Shown here: one piece after another, positions 19,637 through 30,500 of the stretch
How the letters are laid out: the number at the start of each line of letters is the position of its first letter
Position numbering within the stretch: the stretch's first letter is position 1
From: Phytophthora colocasiae
Taxonomy: Eukaryota; Oomycota; Peronosporomycetes; Peronosporales; Peronosporaceae
DNA length: 64,000 bases
Assembly: GCA_018806915.1 (NCBI GenBank)
Contig: JAGKQI010000031.1
Coordinates: 744,001 to 808,000, forward strand
Reading direction: 5' to 3'
Translations under genes and position numbers: made by a program
Notes under the pieces: model-generated
Told to the model about the DNA's origin: nothing
Databases searched by the model: none
What the model saw: only the letters and a program-made list of their open reading frames with translations

Positions 19637-22012
19637 TTAACACACGTGGAAGCACACACGACGAGTCACTGGCTCTGCTGCAAACGCAAAGATCCGCGCA
19701 AAAGTCTCCTGGTCCATTTCCGATAGCAAAGCTCGCGGTCCTGAGGCTGTGCGAAGCTTCTTGTTCGGGTATGAGGACGGCTGTCGTGGTACAACACTCA
19801 AGAACGCAAGCTTGGAATCCAAACTGAACTTGTGGCCGATCACTGCGTGGTGGTGTCTCCGGAAGTTGCCGAGGTACTCCTGGTGCTCTGGAGACACGCT
19901 CACTTCGAGATACGAAAGGAACTTGTTCGCATTGAGCATCGCCACGAGTGTCTCCAAGCTCTGACGAATATACTGCGACTCGTATTCGCCATCTGCTTCA
20001 GCCGAGGACGTAAGACGCACCCGCAGCTCACTCACACACATGACCAGTGGATTATTGGTGTTGCTCAACGTCGTAGCGAGAGCTGCGACGTTTCCCCAGC
20101 TAATACGCAGGGTAGAAATTGCTTGAGTCGGCGCACGGCTCGATTCAAACTTGAACTGAATGTCCACCAAGCCTCGCTTCAGATTCAGCTCGCGAAGGTT
20201 CGGGCAGCAGCGAATAATCACACTTGGGTCCACGGTATCCCCAGGGTTTTCAATAGACAAACTCTGGAGCGACGAGCCGATGGCAGCTAGAAGACGTGGC
20301 AGGCCAGTCGAAGTCGCCGCCTCGTGCAACTTAAGCGTGAGGGAAGTCAAACTGGGACGCTTGGCTGACGCTTCTCGCACTGGTTGGACCACCATCTCAC
20401 TACGACGCACTCGGCACCAGCCAAACCCAGGAACGATAACGTTCACCCATTCGCTGTTCCCATCGTCGCCGAACGTGTGCAGCAAGAAGCGACACGAAGT
20501 GAATGTTAGACTGCGCGGCTGCGGGTTACCAGCGATATCGTATTGGACCATCGCACCATCCTTCAACGTCGCTTCTTTGCCTTCAACCGATCCACGCGGA
20601 CATTCGTACAGCAATTCCTCCGGGTGTTCCGAGTCCACAATGGCCAAAAACGTCTCGACGTCAGAGGTACTGAGACTGCCGATATGAGCGAGCTCAAGTG
20701 TTTGCAAAGCCGAATGAGTCCTCGCTCGCTTCGAGAAGCAGCCATAAGCTAGCCATTTCCACCAATTGTTAGCATTTTGCTGCTCATGAGCCGAGAGACC
20801 CATCCCCACCAGTAACTTCTGCGTGGTCTGGTTCAATACCAAAGCCGAAAAGAGAGCTTCCGTCTCTAAAGGGTCCAACGCCAGGTCATTATGAAGCACC
20901 AGCGATCCCAGTTGAAGCGGATTGGTAGAATTCGTAAGAGAACGGTACTTGGTGTTCGAAAGCTCGGGACCACGACGCGCTCCATCGAAGACTGCAATCA
21001 TGAGCTGGCGGAAAGCAATGAGCGAGTTCGTCTGGTCACCCCGTGCGCACTTAGCTCGCACGGAGAGCAGTGAGAACCAAACGTTGTTGAACAGCAGTCG
21101 CTCGAGGGTTCCTGCCGTCTTTGCAACATTTTCGACCTCTTGAACGTCAGCAACCATTGGCTCCAGCACGAACGTGACTCGAATGGACCCATTTCGACAG
21201 CTTTTGTCCCCTTCGCCTTTGTGGTACCGCTCCCACTCTCTACGTACGGCCTTCTCCCCTCTAGCAACGCCCGTTAAGCCCTTCAGAAGTTGGTCCTCAT
21301 ATCCCTCTGTAATCGTATCAGCCTGTCCAGCACCGTAAGCCACTCGAACAGGGACTTCCACGTCCAGTCCGGGACTGTCAGCCGTAATTCCGGCCACCTC
21401 CGCGATCCTCTTCATCGTCTCTAGGAACTCCGGACTTGGTTGTTGGCGCTGGTCCACACCGCATAGAAGTGCAATGTCACTGTTGACCTTCGAATGGTCC
21501 TCCATTTGCAGCACAAAACGTGCAGGGAGATGCGCGGGGAAATCCTCTTCGCCTTCCTTCCACCAGTTAAGCTGGACATGAGTTAACAGTAACTGTTTCA
21601 ACCCGGAAGGGTCCATCTTGCTCACAGCCGCTAAAACCGCCAGAGCTTCGCGGAATTTCACCAGTTCCAATTGGAACGTGGCTTCGTGCTGCAACTGGGG
21701 GCGCATATAGTCGTTGCGCTTGGGTAGAGCCACCTGCAGCCACCGGACTCTGCTCTCCCACGGATTCTCGTCCGTTCGGAGCTTCCCCTCGGATCTCAGC
21801 GGCATGTAGGCCACTTGGTGCTGCAGTATCTGGCACCACGGGCCCAGGAACCCCCAGCGTTGCGTTACGTCGGACTCCTCCATCGAATTATTAAACGTTA
21901 GCTGCTCCCTTGACACTTGTGGCTTCCTCTTTTTTACGAACTGACGAGGAAGGTGACCAGATGGCACGCACGAAAGGGTTTTTGGCCAATTAGAATGAGG
22001 ATTGGGAGACAT
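19637..22012 (-). CDS. 791-residue hypothetical protein, leucine-rich-repeat-like C-terminal half
   Basis: Intronless ORF. ATG 22012 (MSPNPHS) is preferred because the frame further upstream starts at TTG. I do not recognise a named family. The N-terminal half is mixed and has no signal peptide. Around residues 450-720 there are irregular leucine-rich segments (for example LQTLELAHIGSLS, LTSLTLKLHEAA, LRELNLKR and LETLVAMLNANKFLSYLEV), spaced like degenerate LRRs. Near the C-terminus LSEMDQETFARIFAFA resembles a short F-box- or helix-type motif. It is probably intracellular. Two copies of 'ACCATCACTCT' lie just upstream (about 22033-22068) and could be initiator-like. It looks intact and is likely a real gene; function unknown. 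Confidence 0.75.
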   Translation of the reverse strand: MSPNPHSNWPKTLSCVPSGHLPRQFVKKRKPQVSREQLTFNNSMEESDVTQRWGFLGPWCQILQHQVAYMPLRSEGKLRTDENPWESRVRWLQVALPKRNDYMRPQLQHEATFQLELVKFREALAVLAAVSKMDPSGLKQLLLTHVQLNWWKEGEEDFPAHLPARFVLQMEDHSKVNSDIALLCGVDQRQQPSPEFLETMKRIAEVAGITADSPGLDVEVPVRVAYGAGQADTITEGYEDQLLKGLTGVARGEKAVRREWERYHKGEGDKSCRNGSIRVTFVLEPMVADVQEVENVAKTAGTLERLLFNNVWFSLLSVRAKCARGDQTNSLIAFRQLMIAVFDGARRGPELSNTKYRSLTNSTNPLQLGSLVLHNDLALDPLETEALFSALVLNQTTQKLLVGMGLSAHEQQNANNWWKWLAYGCFSKRARTHSALQTLELAHIGSLSTSDVETFLAIVDSEHPEELLYECPRGSVEGKEATLKDGAMVQYDIAGNPQPRSLTFTSCRFLLHTFGDDGNSEWVNVIVPGFGWCRVRRSEMVVQPVREASAKRPSLTSLTLKLHEAATSTGLPRLLAAIGSSLQSLSIENPGDTVDPSVIIRCCPNLRELNLKRGLVDIQFKFESSRAPTQAISTLRISWGNVAALATTLSNTNNPLVMCVSELRVRLTSSAEADGEYESQYIRQSLETLVAMLNANKFLSYLEVSVSPEHQEYLGNFRRHHHAVIGHKFSLDSKLAFLSVVPRQPSSYPNKKLRTASGPRALLSEMDQETFARIFAFAAEPVTRRVCFHVC

Positions 22013-22458
22013 AGTGAATGTAAGTGTTTCAGAGTGATGGTTTGACTTCAACTTAGAGTGATGGTTCTCAACAAAAGTTCGACTACCCTACGAACAACTT
22101 CCATTCACGTGAAAATTGGATTCAACCGGCGAATTCACAGTTCTTCCGCTTACACTGCAGTTCTTGGTATATAATTTTATCTAGCTCACACTATCATGTC
22201 TACCTTCGCGGGCCCTTATTCGTTGTCGTGGGAGGTCAGGAAGAAACTCGCCTCGAATCGCACAATTAAGCTTCGCCTCCTGATCCGCCAGTAAGATCTC
22301 CGAAGAATAATTCCAGCGAATGACTCGTATAGGCACGCGTCTTTAAGGCCTTTCAAAGTATCGTTGCAATTGGATAGTAAGTTGGGTAAGAGAGAGAGAG
22401 AGAGAAATTAGATGATTAATACATGTAGTTATCGGCTTATCGTTTTGCTAACTAAAAC
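22013..22458. other. Spacer with a short (AG)n microsatellite
   Basis: Contains an (AG)8 tract at 22389-22405. No gene is visible. The left part is the 5' flank of the minus-strand gene ending at 19637. Confidence 0.5.
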
Positions 22459-23478
22459 TTAAGATATCAAAAACTGGAAATCACTTGACCAATTCGTCAT
22501 TACGTACAATTCGATGTTCAGGAGGAGGTAAAACTTCAGCAGTCGGCGGTTCCAAACCATACCACCGATCTCAGCTGCATGAGAGTATATGGATTGACAG
22601 TGTCTGAGGAAGGAACCTAGCACCGCTTGTGTGCTCGGTCTCTCTACTCGCGTTTTACGAAAGTGTGTATCATTTCGGAGCCTCCACGTTGCATGATCAA
22701 ACAATTGCAGTATGAACCCGCCAAAGAACGAGGAGAGTCTTGTGCCTTTGTCCCTATTCCAGCTTAAGGTTGCTTGTTTTCGTGAAATAGCAATAGCCGC
22801 CAATCTAATTCCACTGAGAAAAAATCGCCCCATGGAGCCCAAAGCGATCGCCACATCTCTTCTAACGCTGGACACGATAAAAAGCAGTGTTCAAACGTCT
22901 CGATCGCTGTGCACATTGCTGGACAGTAGGGTTAAGCGTTTTCAAGAAATATAACCTCGAGCCAAGTATGAGACCTCCAAAAACCATTCGAAGTACTACA
23001 CCATGGACAACTGGGAGAAGACAGCGTCGCAGCGATACATATCCCGATAATGCCTTGTGAATCCGAGCTTGAGGGCATCCAAGCTCCTTCAGAGAGTGAT
23101 GATTCACCGACGTAGTAGAATTGAGCACATCGATCCAATCGTCTCGCTTCAAGTTAGGAAAGAATCTCGTTCCTTTTCCAGACACACCGGTGGCAAAATT
23201 CCTCGAGTGGAGGCTCGTATTTCTCCAACCGTTGGGTGAGGTAGCACTTGATCAAATATCTGGGATACGTGGTGATACAACGCGAATATGTCCGTCGCAC
23301 GGACCTGAGGCAGTCTTGGTTGTAGGGCATCGTGAATCTCACAAAACAATTCAAAAGCCGTTGGCCACCTGAAGCCGTCATTAAGAGCATAACTTCTGCA
23401 TAGTTGAATAAGGATCTGATAAGCAAAGTTGTGAACCAACAAAAACCAATGAAGTCTTTTTGTTTTTTTTGGACTCAA
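22459..23478 (-). pseudogene. LINE (non-LTR retrotransposon) 3' end, decayed
   Basis: Reading leftwards, consecutive frames give C-terminal LINE reverse-transcriptase-tail sequence. The diagnostic part, about 22835-22900, is a zinc-binding motif (C..AIETFEHCFLSCPALEEMW) like the zf-RVT domain that follows the reverse transcriptase in L1-type elements. After it comes a charged tail with TWRLRNDTHF. The frame changes at least twice, so the gene is dead and only the 3' kilobase remains, as expected for 5'-truncated LINE copies. Confidence 0.5.
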
Positions 23479-23829
23479 TTTTTTCAGCTACCATGGGAAT
23501 ACGAACGTTTTCAACGCTTCATCTCTAAGAACCTGGAAATTGCTGTAAAAGTAATCTGAGTACTGCTTTGCTTTAGCTTTACTTTTCCCAGCTTTATCAA
23601 GGTGGCACCTACCAATCTCCTTTTTCGTGGTTTTCTTGAATAATTTTGCGATTTTTTCTTTCCATTTAGATACTTAAGTGCGGTTGTTCAATAAATTGGC
23701 GAGGGAGACATTCTTGAGTCAATAAAGGGAAGTGCTTCGAAGTGTATTTTTGTTTTTAATACGGGTGATCCAACATTTATCCAGCTGCCTTCGTTTCTGA
23801 CGCGTATTCTGATGCAGTACACACAACTT
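23479..23829. other. AT-rich spacer
   Basis: No ORF with recognisable features. It forms the 3' flank of the RxLR effector gene and contains T-rich tracts near 23459 and 23655. Confidence 0.5.
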
Positions 23830-24276
23830 CTAAGGGCCCACGACTTCCTTATAATTGGCGTACCAGAACGACGAATACTGTTCTCCTTTAGCCTTGAATT
23901 GCTGCACTTTTTCCGCTGGCCACCCAGCCTTCTCAAGGCGCTTGGCCGCATGAGTGAGAAAATTTGGGCCAAGATCCTTCTTCATGAGCTTCTCGTCAGA
24001 CTTCTCAAACAACTTGGCGAGCCTAGTCTCCCCTTTCAGGAACTGCTTGAACTTTGTTCCAGTATTCCCCAGCATCCCTCTCTCTTCGTTAGTCAAGTCG
24101 TCGCTCTCGTCTTCAGGGCTCTTTCTCAGGAACCTAGCGCCACCGTCCACCTTCTCCACGTTGTAAGTCGACGCAGGGGCACGTTGCTGCATCTGGGCTG
24201 GATTCGAAGCCGACGCAAGGCCAGAGCTGGTAAAAACTGCCACAACAGCAACGAGGATGGCGAAGGAGACTCGCAT
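23830..24276 (-). CDS. RxLR-EER secreted effector
   Basis: A 148-residue intronless protein. ATG 24276 starts a clear signal peptide (residues 1-23, MRVSFAILVAVVAVF then ASA), so the upstream TTG in frame is ignored. The host-targeting motif is RFLR at 48-51, and an acidic stretch leads to EER at 64-66, the textbook spacing of Phytophthora effectors. The C-terminal domain (about 75-148) is lysine-rich and helical, with GWPAEKVQQFKAKG and an aromatic end (FWYANY) that resembles W/Y-type effector modules. Such proteins are secreted and act inside plant cells; the target is unknown. A good core promoter lies just upstream. It stands among repeats and gene relics, the usual setting for this class. 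No lesion is seen. Confidence 0.93.
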   Translation of the reverse strand: MRVSFAILVAVVAVFTSSGLASASNPAQMQQRAPASTYNVEKVDGGARFLRKSPEDESDDLTNEERGMLGNTGTKFKQFLKGETRLAKLFEKSDEKLMKKDLGPNFLTHAAKRLEKAGWPAEKVQQFKAKGEQYSSFWYANYKEVVGP

Positions 24277-24303
24277 GATCGTTGTTCTTGGAGTTCTTGG
24301 TGC

Positions 24304-24319
24304 AAATTCCAAAATGACG
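24304..24319 (-). promoter_or_regulatory. Oomycete core promoter of the RxLR gene
   Basis: On the minus strand CGTCATTTTGGAATTT matches the initiator plus flanking consensus GCTCATTYYNCAWTTT at nearly every position. It is about 30-40 bases upstream of the ATG, typical of effector genes. Confidence 0.7.
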
Positions 24320-24660
24320 GTAAAGAAACTTACCTCTACCGTACAAGTTTTACTTGTGTCACAGACCGACTCGGTGGGGACACGTTCGAGCCGGAGGGCC
24401 CATCATTTCCAAAATCCCCGTAGTTTTAATGAGTTCAACTCATTGAGTTGCGTTGAATTGATGCGGTTATTATTAGGATTTGCCTTCAGAAAAGTGTATG
24501 AGGTTAATAGTTCTATCTTTTACTTGCCGGGATCGCTCGAGCGCTACAGGCAATCCTTTGTTGTGTTGTATGCCACCATTATTGTGGGCCAGCTACACAC
24601 TACAGCGGTACTGGCATCACGGTGGAATTCCGTGGTGGTACATGTAGCCTACCGGCTCAA

Positions 24661-24712
24661 TGTAAACCATGTCTGACCCAACGAGCCGCTCATTGGGTCA
24701 GACATGGTTACA
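24661..24712. repeat. Near-perfect hairpin inverted repeat
   Basis: Arms of about 20 nt (ACCATGTCTGACCCAA on the left, TTGGGTCAGACATGGT on the right) extended by TGTA/TACA, around a very short centre. One mismatch is visible. It could be two abutting element ends or a foldback transposon core. Confidence 0.8.
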
Positions 24713-24803
24713 TGTGTCTCGTGCGAATACATGTGTGCAGTGCCGAATTGCTGTCACTGTACATACGTGCAAAGCTAAAAAGAGCCGTGCCATGAAAAGT
24801 ATT

Positions 24804-25003
24804 ACAGATACCGCTGAGAAACTGGCGGACGCAATCATTAAATACATCGTCCAAAGCGATAGGAGTGGTAAGCGCACCTTATCATTTTAAAGAGGGGTAC
24901 TGTACATACGCAAGCCACCTCTGAAAATCCGTTTTCTGTACGGAAATTATACCCTCTCGCAGTTGAAAAGTTGACGATCCGCCAATTTCTCAGCGGTATC
25001 TGT
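24804..25003. repeat. Inverted repeat with 150-bp spacer
   Basis: The left arm (24804-24828) begins ACAGATACCGCTGAGAAA and the right arm (24979-25003) is its reverse complement with one mismatch in 25. The two arms enclose 150 bases without coding potential. It is probably a small foldback or MITE-like relic. Confidence 0.7.
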
Positions 25004-25303
25004 AGTAGTATGTATCCACTGTATACGTTCCTATGCTGTGTATTTTTTTATCTCGATAACTGAGGAAATTTTCAGACATTTTGCAAAAGCGAAGGTTGAA
25101 CGCGTTTCGCGAGCGTCTTGCCACCTGAGTGGCATAACTTCCGCAAAAAGCGACTTAAAGCCTGAGAGCATCTCCACTGGTAAGACTAATTTTCAGTCTC
25201 AATCACTCCGTTAAAACCTCTTAGGATAAGCCAGCTCGTGAGATCGTTGTTTTTTCTTCATATAAAATCATCATACTGGAATCAAGTCAAAGCCAATGGG
25301 ATT

Positions 25304-25755
25304 GGGGGGGTTCACACCGGCAAATTTCCAGTAGATTACAAGAAAGTCCATTTCTCCAAATTTACTGAAATCGGCGAGTTGCCTTCCAACCGGTTAATCT
25401 TCAGCTGCCTCAGAGAACACAGACAAAATGGCGGGGGCCAGCGTATCCCCAGCAGATCTGGTCGCGATTCGTTGGTTTATTGAACGCGGCGAAGATAATG
25501 GAGAGAGTAGCAGTGAAGAGAGCGACGGTGATTACAGCTACGACATCGCCCCGCTACTCCCTTACGCTACGAGTGGCTCTGACCTTGCTCCACGCTCGCC
25601 ATGGCCTTCTTGCATTCTCCCCTACTGCAAACTGAAGAAATTCCGAGTAGCTGATCTCCCTACTCGGAAAAAGCTGCAAATTCGGTCAAACGAGACACGA
25701 AAAAGACTGGTTTATGTAAGTCGCCTACTGGAAATTTGCCGGTGTGAACCCCCCC
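25304..25755. mobile_element. MITE-like element with 31-bp terminal inverted repeats (452 bp)
   Basis: The left end GGGGGGGTTCACACCGGC (25304 on) and the right end, its complement ending CCCCCCC at 25755, form 31-bp perfect or near-perfect TIRs. ATT lies directly outside each end, giving a possible 3-bp duplication; with G-rich ends, a PIF/Harbinger-type origin is plausible but unproven. Inside, ATG 25428 (context AAAATGGCG) opens a 117-codon plus-strand frame, acidic then basic (ESSSEESDGDYS, later LPTRKKLQIRSNETRKR), running through the right TIR to 25781. It may be a leftover of an element gene. Confidence 0.7.
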
Positions 25756-26902
25756 ATTGCAACTCTTCACTGAAATTTTAGTGTCACAGCATACACTACA
25801 TGTTAGACACAGCCTGTGTAGACCGCAATCTCGCCACAGGACAAATCCGAATGTGCTTCTTTTTACGATACATGTATCCTTCGTAAGCAAACCTGTCTCC
25901 GTACTTACGTGGATGCAAGCTGTGCCACAAACTTCAACTTTCTCCCAAAAGCCACGACAACGTGATAGGCACATGTTTGATGCTTTGACTTTTGTTCAGC
26001 GAACACTTCTGCTTCGCCGCACTACTGTACTGAACGCTTCTGCCATAACTTCTGGATCAAGTATTTATCGCTACAATCTACATGCGCCAGGTTATCCGGA
26101 CGCCATGTGTAGGATCAACTGGGTGGAAGCAACGTACCACCCCATTATTGTGAGCCAAATTTAAGACCCGACTGAAGTTAAGCGCGTTACTTTTAAGATA
26201 AAACCTTGTTTGAGACCTGCCGATGGAGATGCTCTGAGTCTCTCTCTACAGTTGGCATTATGGTTTTCAATGTTTGCTGGCGTGTCAATCAGTGGTGCTA
26301 GTGTTGATAAGGCCGTTGTCGTCTGAACTCTTCGGCAACTCGGTTTCGACCTACCTATTGCTGAAGCTATATCTCCCGAACATCGAATATGGATTCCTCG
26401 CTCGTAATAGTAAATTGATTCAGGCGATTTCAATGAGATTGGATTCTTGTTCGTCTTTTTCTTTGCAATAATGCTAATACGTGTGCGTATTGTCTCCTCC
26501 CGAAGTACATGCTAGGAGTACGTAGGACTACGCGATCTAGAGATCAATTTAAAGGAATAATTTAACGCGCTTTGTGTAAAGCAAGAGAAAGTATGCATCA
26601 AAATCGACGCAATTTGAATAAACAATATCGCTCTTGAACTACTATTTTTCGGGTCTACTGTCCGCATTCTACAGTTGGAATTTCCAACTTGGAAATAGGG
26701 CCCGCTTCTGTGAGGTATGCCGTTACCATGGTAAATTTATCAGGTGTGTTGCAGGAAATAGTTAAAAGAGAATACTACAGTATTATGTTACAGATATGAG
26801 TGACGTAGAAATTGACGAGTAAAATCGCATTGAAGGCAACTGACGGAAGCAAATTATTTTAACGAGGAAGTGTTTAACGTTATTACTGCTACCAAATTGA
26901 CC
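25756..26902. other. Gene-free stretch
   Basis: Short ORFs only (for example 25757-26164 plus) with no recognised domain. I see no RNA gene or further element ends. Confidence 0.4.
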
Positions 26903-27230
26903 TTACTTGGGCTGGACACCGTTATATACGACAGTAGCCAAAAATACTAGTCCAACAACCAGTAGGAAGACTGCTCCGTACTTGACCCACGCACCACTGA
27001 ACTTGCTTTTCCACGACCCAGAGCCTCGGTACACAGTCGCTCCGATAGTTTCCACGTTCTTCTTCGAGAGTTGGCCGGACCTCCCTTTAACCAACGACGT
27101 GACTTTGTTCGCAAAAGCGCTGTTCTTGAAGCGTTCAAAGAAGCCTGCCTGCTTCTGCACTTCTGAGAAAGCGCCCTTGAACTTTGGATTCTGGACGGCC
27201 TTCGCAATCTCCGGGTTACCTTTGACCCTG
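26903..27230 (-). pseudogene. C-terminal gene fragment with a tail anchor, possible effector relic
   Basis: The open frame reads about 105 codons from VKGNPEIAKAVQNPKFKGAF to the stop at 26903 but has no ATG: it is bounded upstream by TAA, and the in-frame start at 27160 is GTG. The chain is basic and helical (FFERFKNSAFANKV, SLVKGRSGQLSKK) and ends in one transmembrane helix (AVFLLVVGLVFLATVVY) with five residues after it, a tail-anchor layout. In a neighbouring frame just upstream (about 27240-27310) there is a hydrophobic stretch like a signal peptide, so a frameshifted secretory protein is possible. A 3' exon with an unseen first exon is the alternative. Confidence 0.4.
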
Positions 27231-27584
27231 TTGAAGTAATGATTTGCGCAGAGTTGTTAGGTAGACGAAGGATGGAGACGAATAAAATAATGCATAGAAT
27301 ATTGGAGAGGAAGTCTTGAGTGTAGATGAAGAATGGGCTTGTGTGCTGAAGATGGTAAAAGAAGAAGTGATGAATTAGAGAGTCTGGTGTTCTGGAGGGG
27401 AGTTATTCTCCACCAACCAGTCCAGTTAAATAGGATTTCTCTATATGGAACTGCACAATTTAATACCCTTAGATAAGTGTCATCACTGCAGAGATGGTAA
27501 CTTCAACAGCCTCCCACATCGAGGAATGTGTATGACGCTCTATCTGGCGAGTAGAATTTAATGCTCCACAGGTGGCTGGTTTAA

Positions 27585-30500
27585 CCCCTCCAAACCGGAT
27601 GCTGCATAATGCAGCTTAGATTTGAAGGCTTAAACTGAATATATTCAGTTTAAGCTAAATTTGACTTGAAGTTTGTATGCCTGTCCTTTCCCCCGACACA
27701 GCGCTATACAAATACCAAGTCAAAAAAAAGTTTCGTTTCTGTACGTGTCTTTTTATTTTCATGAGAACAAAGACCAGTGATTCTCAAAAATTTGAAAAAA
27801 AAACAAGTTTTCGTTCCCGCTGAATGAGTGGCTAACAGCGTCCAGCTACCTCCCGCGTTTTGAAATCCTACCTCATTCTAGAATTTGCGCAGCTGGAGCT
27901 CAAGTCAACAGCGGAGAAGATGGTAAGACCGTTGGGGAAGGTGCTGCGCGACTCCGAGGTCAGAGGACGAGACCTGTCGTTCAAATCAGTGTGGAAGGAG
28001 ATGAAAAGTGAAGGGTGGACACGCAAACCACCACCACGGCGCAGTTTGGACGATCGCTACTTCTACGTCCGGCCTGGTGAAAGTGCAAGCGGGACAGAAG
28101 GTGTTCATTTCTTTCGGGGTGAAGAGGCTGTACTGGAATACTATGCAAACGGTACGCATTGTGAGGTCGCATTCTGTGGTTTACTTGCTATGTGCTGCAT
28201 CTAACTTCAACTGCTGCGTGAAGTCCTCCGAGCTCGTTCTCGTGCTTTTGCTGCCGGTGCGGACCAGAACGTGGATGCTGGTAACGCCCAGCCCCCTGCT
28301 GCTGCCAAGGTCGTTCGACAGGTCTATCCAGCTGACGTCGAAGGGGCGGAAGCACGACCGCCCCGTACCCCTGTTGCATCTACAGCGTCGTCTTCTCCAG
28401 CCATCGTGAACACAGCAGCTTTGGCGCCAGCTCCCTCGACACCAGCCGCTATCTCCCAAGACACCGCAGCACCTACAACTACGCATAATGGCCGTTCACA
28501 AGGAAAGAGACCTGCGCGACGCTCCCTGGTTAGAACCGCTAGGCCGATGGCGACGACACCTTCTCGGGCATTACGACTTACTCCTCGGCAACTACTACCA
28601 ACGTCACCTCATCTGCAAGACTCGGACACGGTGTCCGTATTCGACGACACGGCGTCTGATGATACGGCAATCCCTGACAACGACTTCGTAGCTGAGTACA
28701 GCCCAAGCGATCCTGAGCATGGTAAGCTGAATATTGTGCTGCATATCACACTGTATGCTATACCGCATTATGCTGTATGATAAACTGAATATTGTGCTGC
28801 ATATAATGCTGAATACTAACCTGTATTGTGTTCACTGTGTAGAAATCGATGTGGAAGAAGTCGAGGTGACCGCCAGGGGAACAGCACTGTTAGCAGACAC
28901 TCACGACAGCTTGAACACTGTCGATGCTTGCGAGAGCGCTTTGCTGTACGGAGCCATTGATTCTGGTGATGAAGCTGAAATTGATGATGTTGAGACAGGT
29001 GAATACGAGTCTGAAGATCCATCGGATGAGAATTACCTACCAGAAGACGTTGGAGATGATCCTGAACAAACCGCAGATGAAATTGCCGCTGAGGTTCGCT
29101 TTGGAGAGAATTTTCTGGAGAGTTTTGGTGGAGAGGACCAAGTGCTTGCTGGAAATCTGAAAGGTGATGTCTTGAGGAGTATGGCTGCCTCGGGTTGGGA
29201 AGACGTCGAGAAACCTGATATCTACGAACACTTGATGACTCCTTACGAACCGGTAAGCAACAACACCAGCTACCCTGGGTTACGACAAGGTTACTCTGGC
29301 CCATCGGCGGAAGCACTTCGGTATGGCGACTCTCCGGTTGCACTATTTTTCTACATGATGCCAGTGGTTTTATGGCAGCACATCGCCGCATGCTCCAGCG
29401 AGTATCACCGTGAGATGTTACCTGAACGTGTAAATGGCGCCTACCAGCGGTTCCGGAATAAACGACGACGAAATCCCGAGCTGCCGCGCAAAACGCGTCG
29501 GGACATCCAGCACGAGATGGAGACAATGAAACCTATTATGCCCCATGAGCTTTGTCGATTTGTCGGCTTGCTGGTGGCACGAACGATTGCTCCAAACCGA
29601 GAAAAATTGTCGAACCACTGGAAGACGCGAGATGTCGGTGCAATCTCCCGTGGCAGCTTTGGCTCTGTGCTGGCTCGTGACCGCTTCATGGAGATATCTA
29701 GGAATCTTCACTTCAATTCTAACAAAGACCCTCGGTCACGCACAGACCGCGCGTGGAAGATTCGCAAGGTTGTCGAAGTGTTACAACGAACATTTTTACA
29801 GGGATATGTATGCCCCTCGCACTTGGCATTTGATGAAGCTGTTTTACCAAGCCGGTCTTCGTTCAACAAGATGCGTGTCTACATGAAAGACAAGCCCCAC
29901 AAGTGGGGCACGAAGCTGTTCATGTTGTGCAGTGCAGTTACAGCGTACTGCATTCGGTAATTTTTGATTGTTTCTAATGATGTATTATGCTATTTATACT
30001 TACCGCTTTTGTTTCTCTTATGATGCATATCGACAGCTTTGAGGTATATTGTGGCAAGAAACAACATGCTAGTGACGCCCACAATTCCGATATGAAGTCG
30101 GGACCAGCCGCAGTTGTGCGCAACTTGCTCGAAGTGTTTGGACCGGATGCTAGAAAGCAAGGCATGAGGATCGTTGTCATAGACCGCTTCTACACTTCTG
30201 TTGCTCTCGCAATCCAGTTGCTGCTAATGGGGTTTTATTGCGTTGGAACGATTATGACAAATCGTCTGGGCTACTGCAACGAAGTGATTGAGAAGAAGAA
30301 AAGTCGCCCGAAAACTATCGATCGTGGTTCTTTCAAAATAGCGCGGTCCAAGCTTGTTCCGTGCATGAAAGCGATTAGCTGGTGGGACTCTAGGCCCGTA
30401 CATTTCTTGTGTACTGGTGGTAGCTCTGATATCGACCGTGTGGTGCGTCAGGATGGTGCCAAACAGGTTGAGGTGCCGTGCCCACGTGTGATAAGGACTA

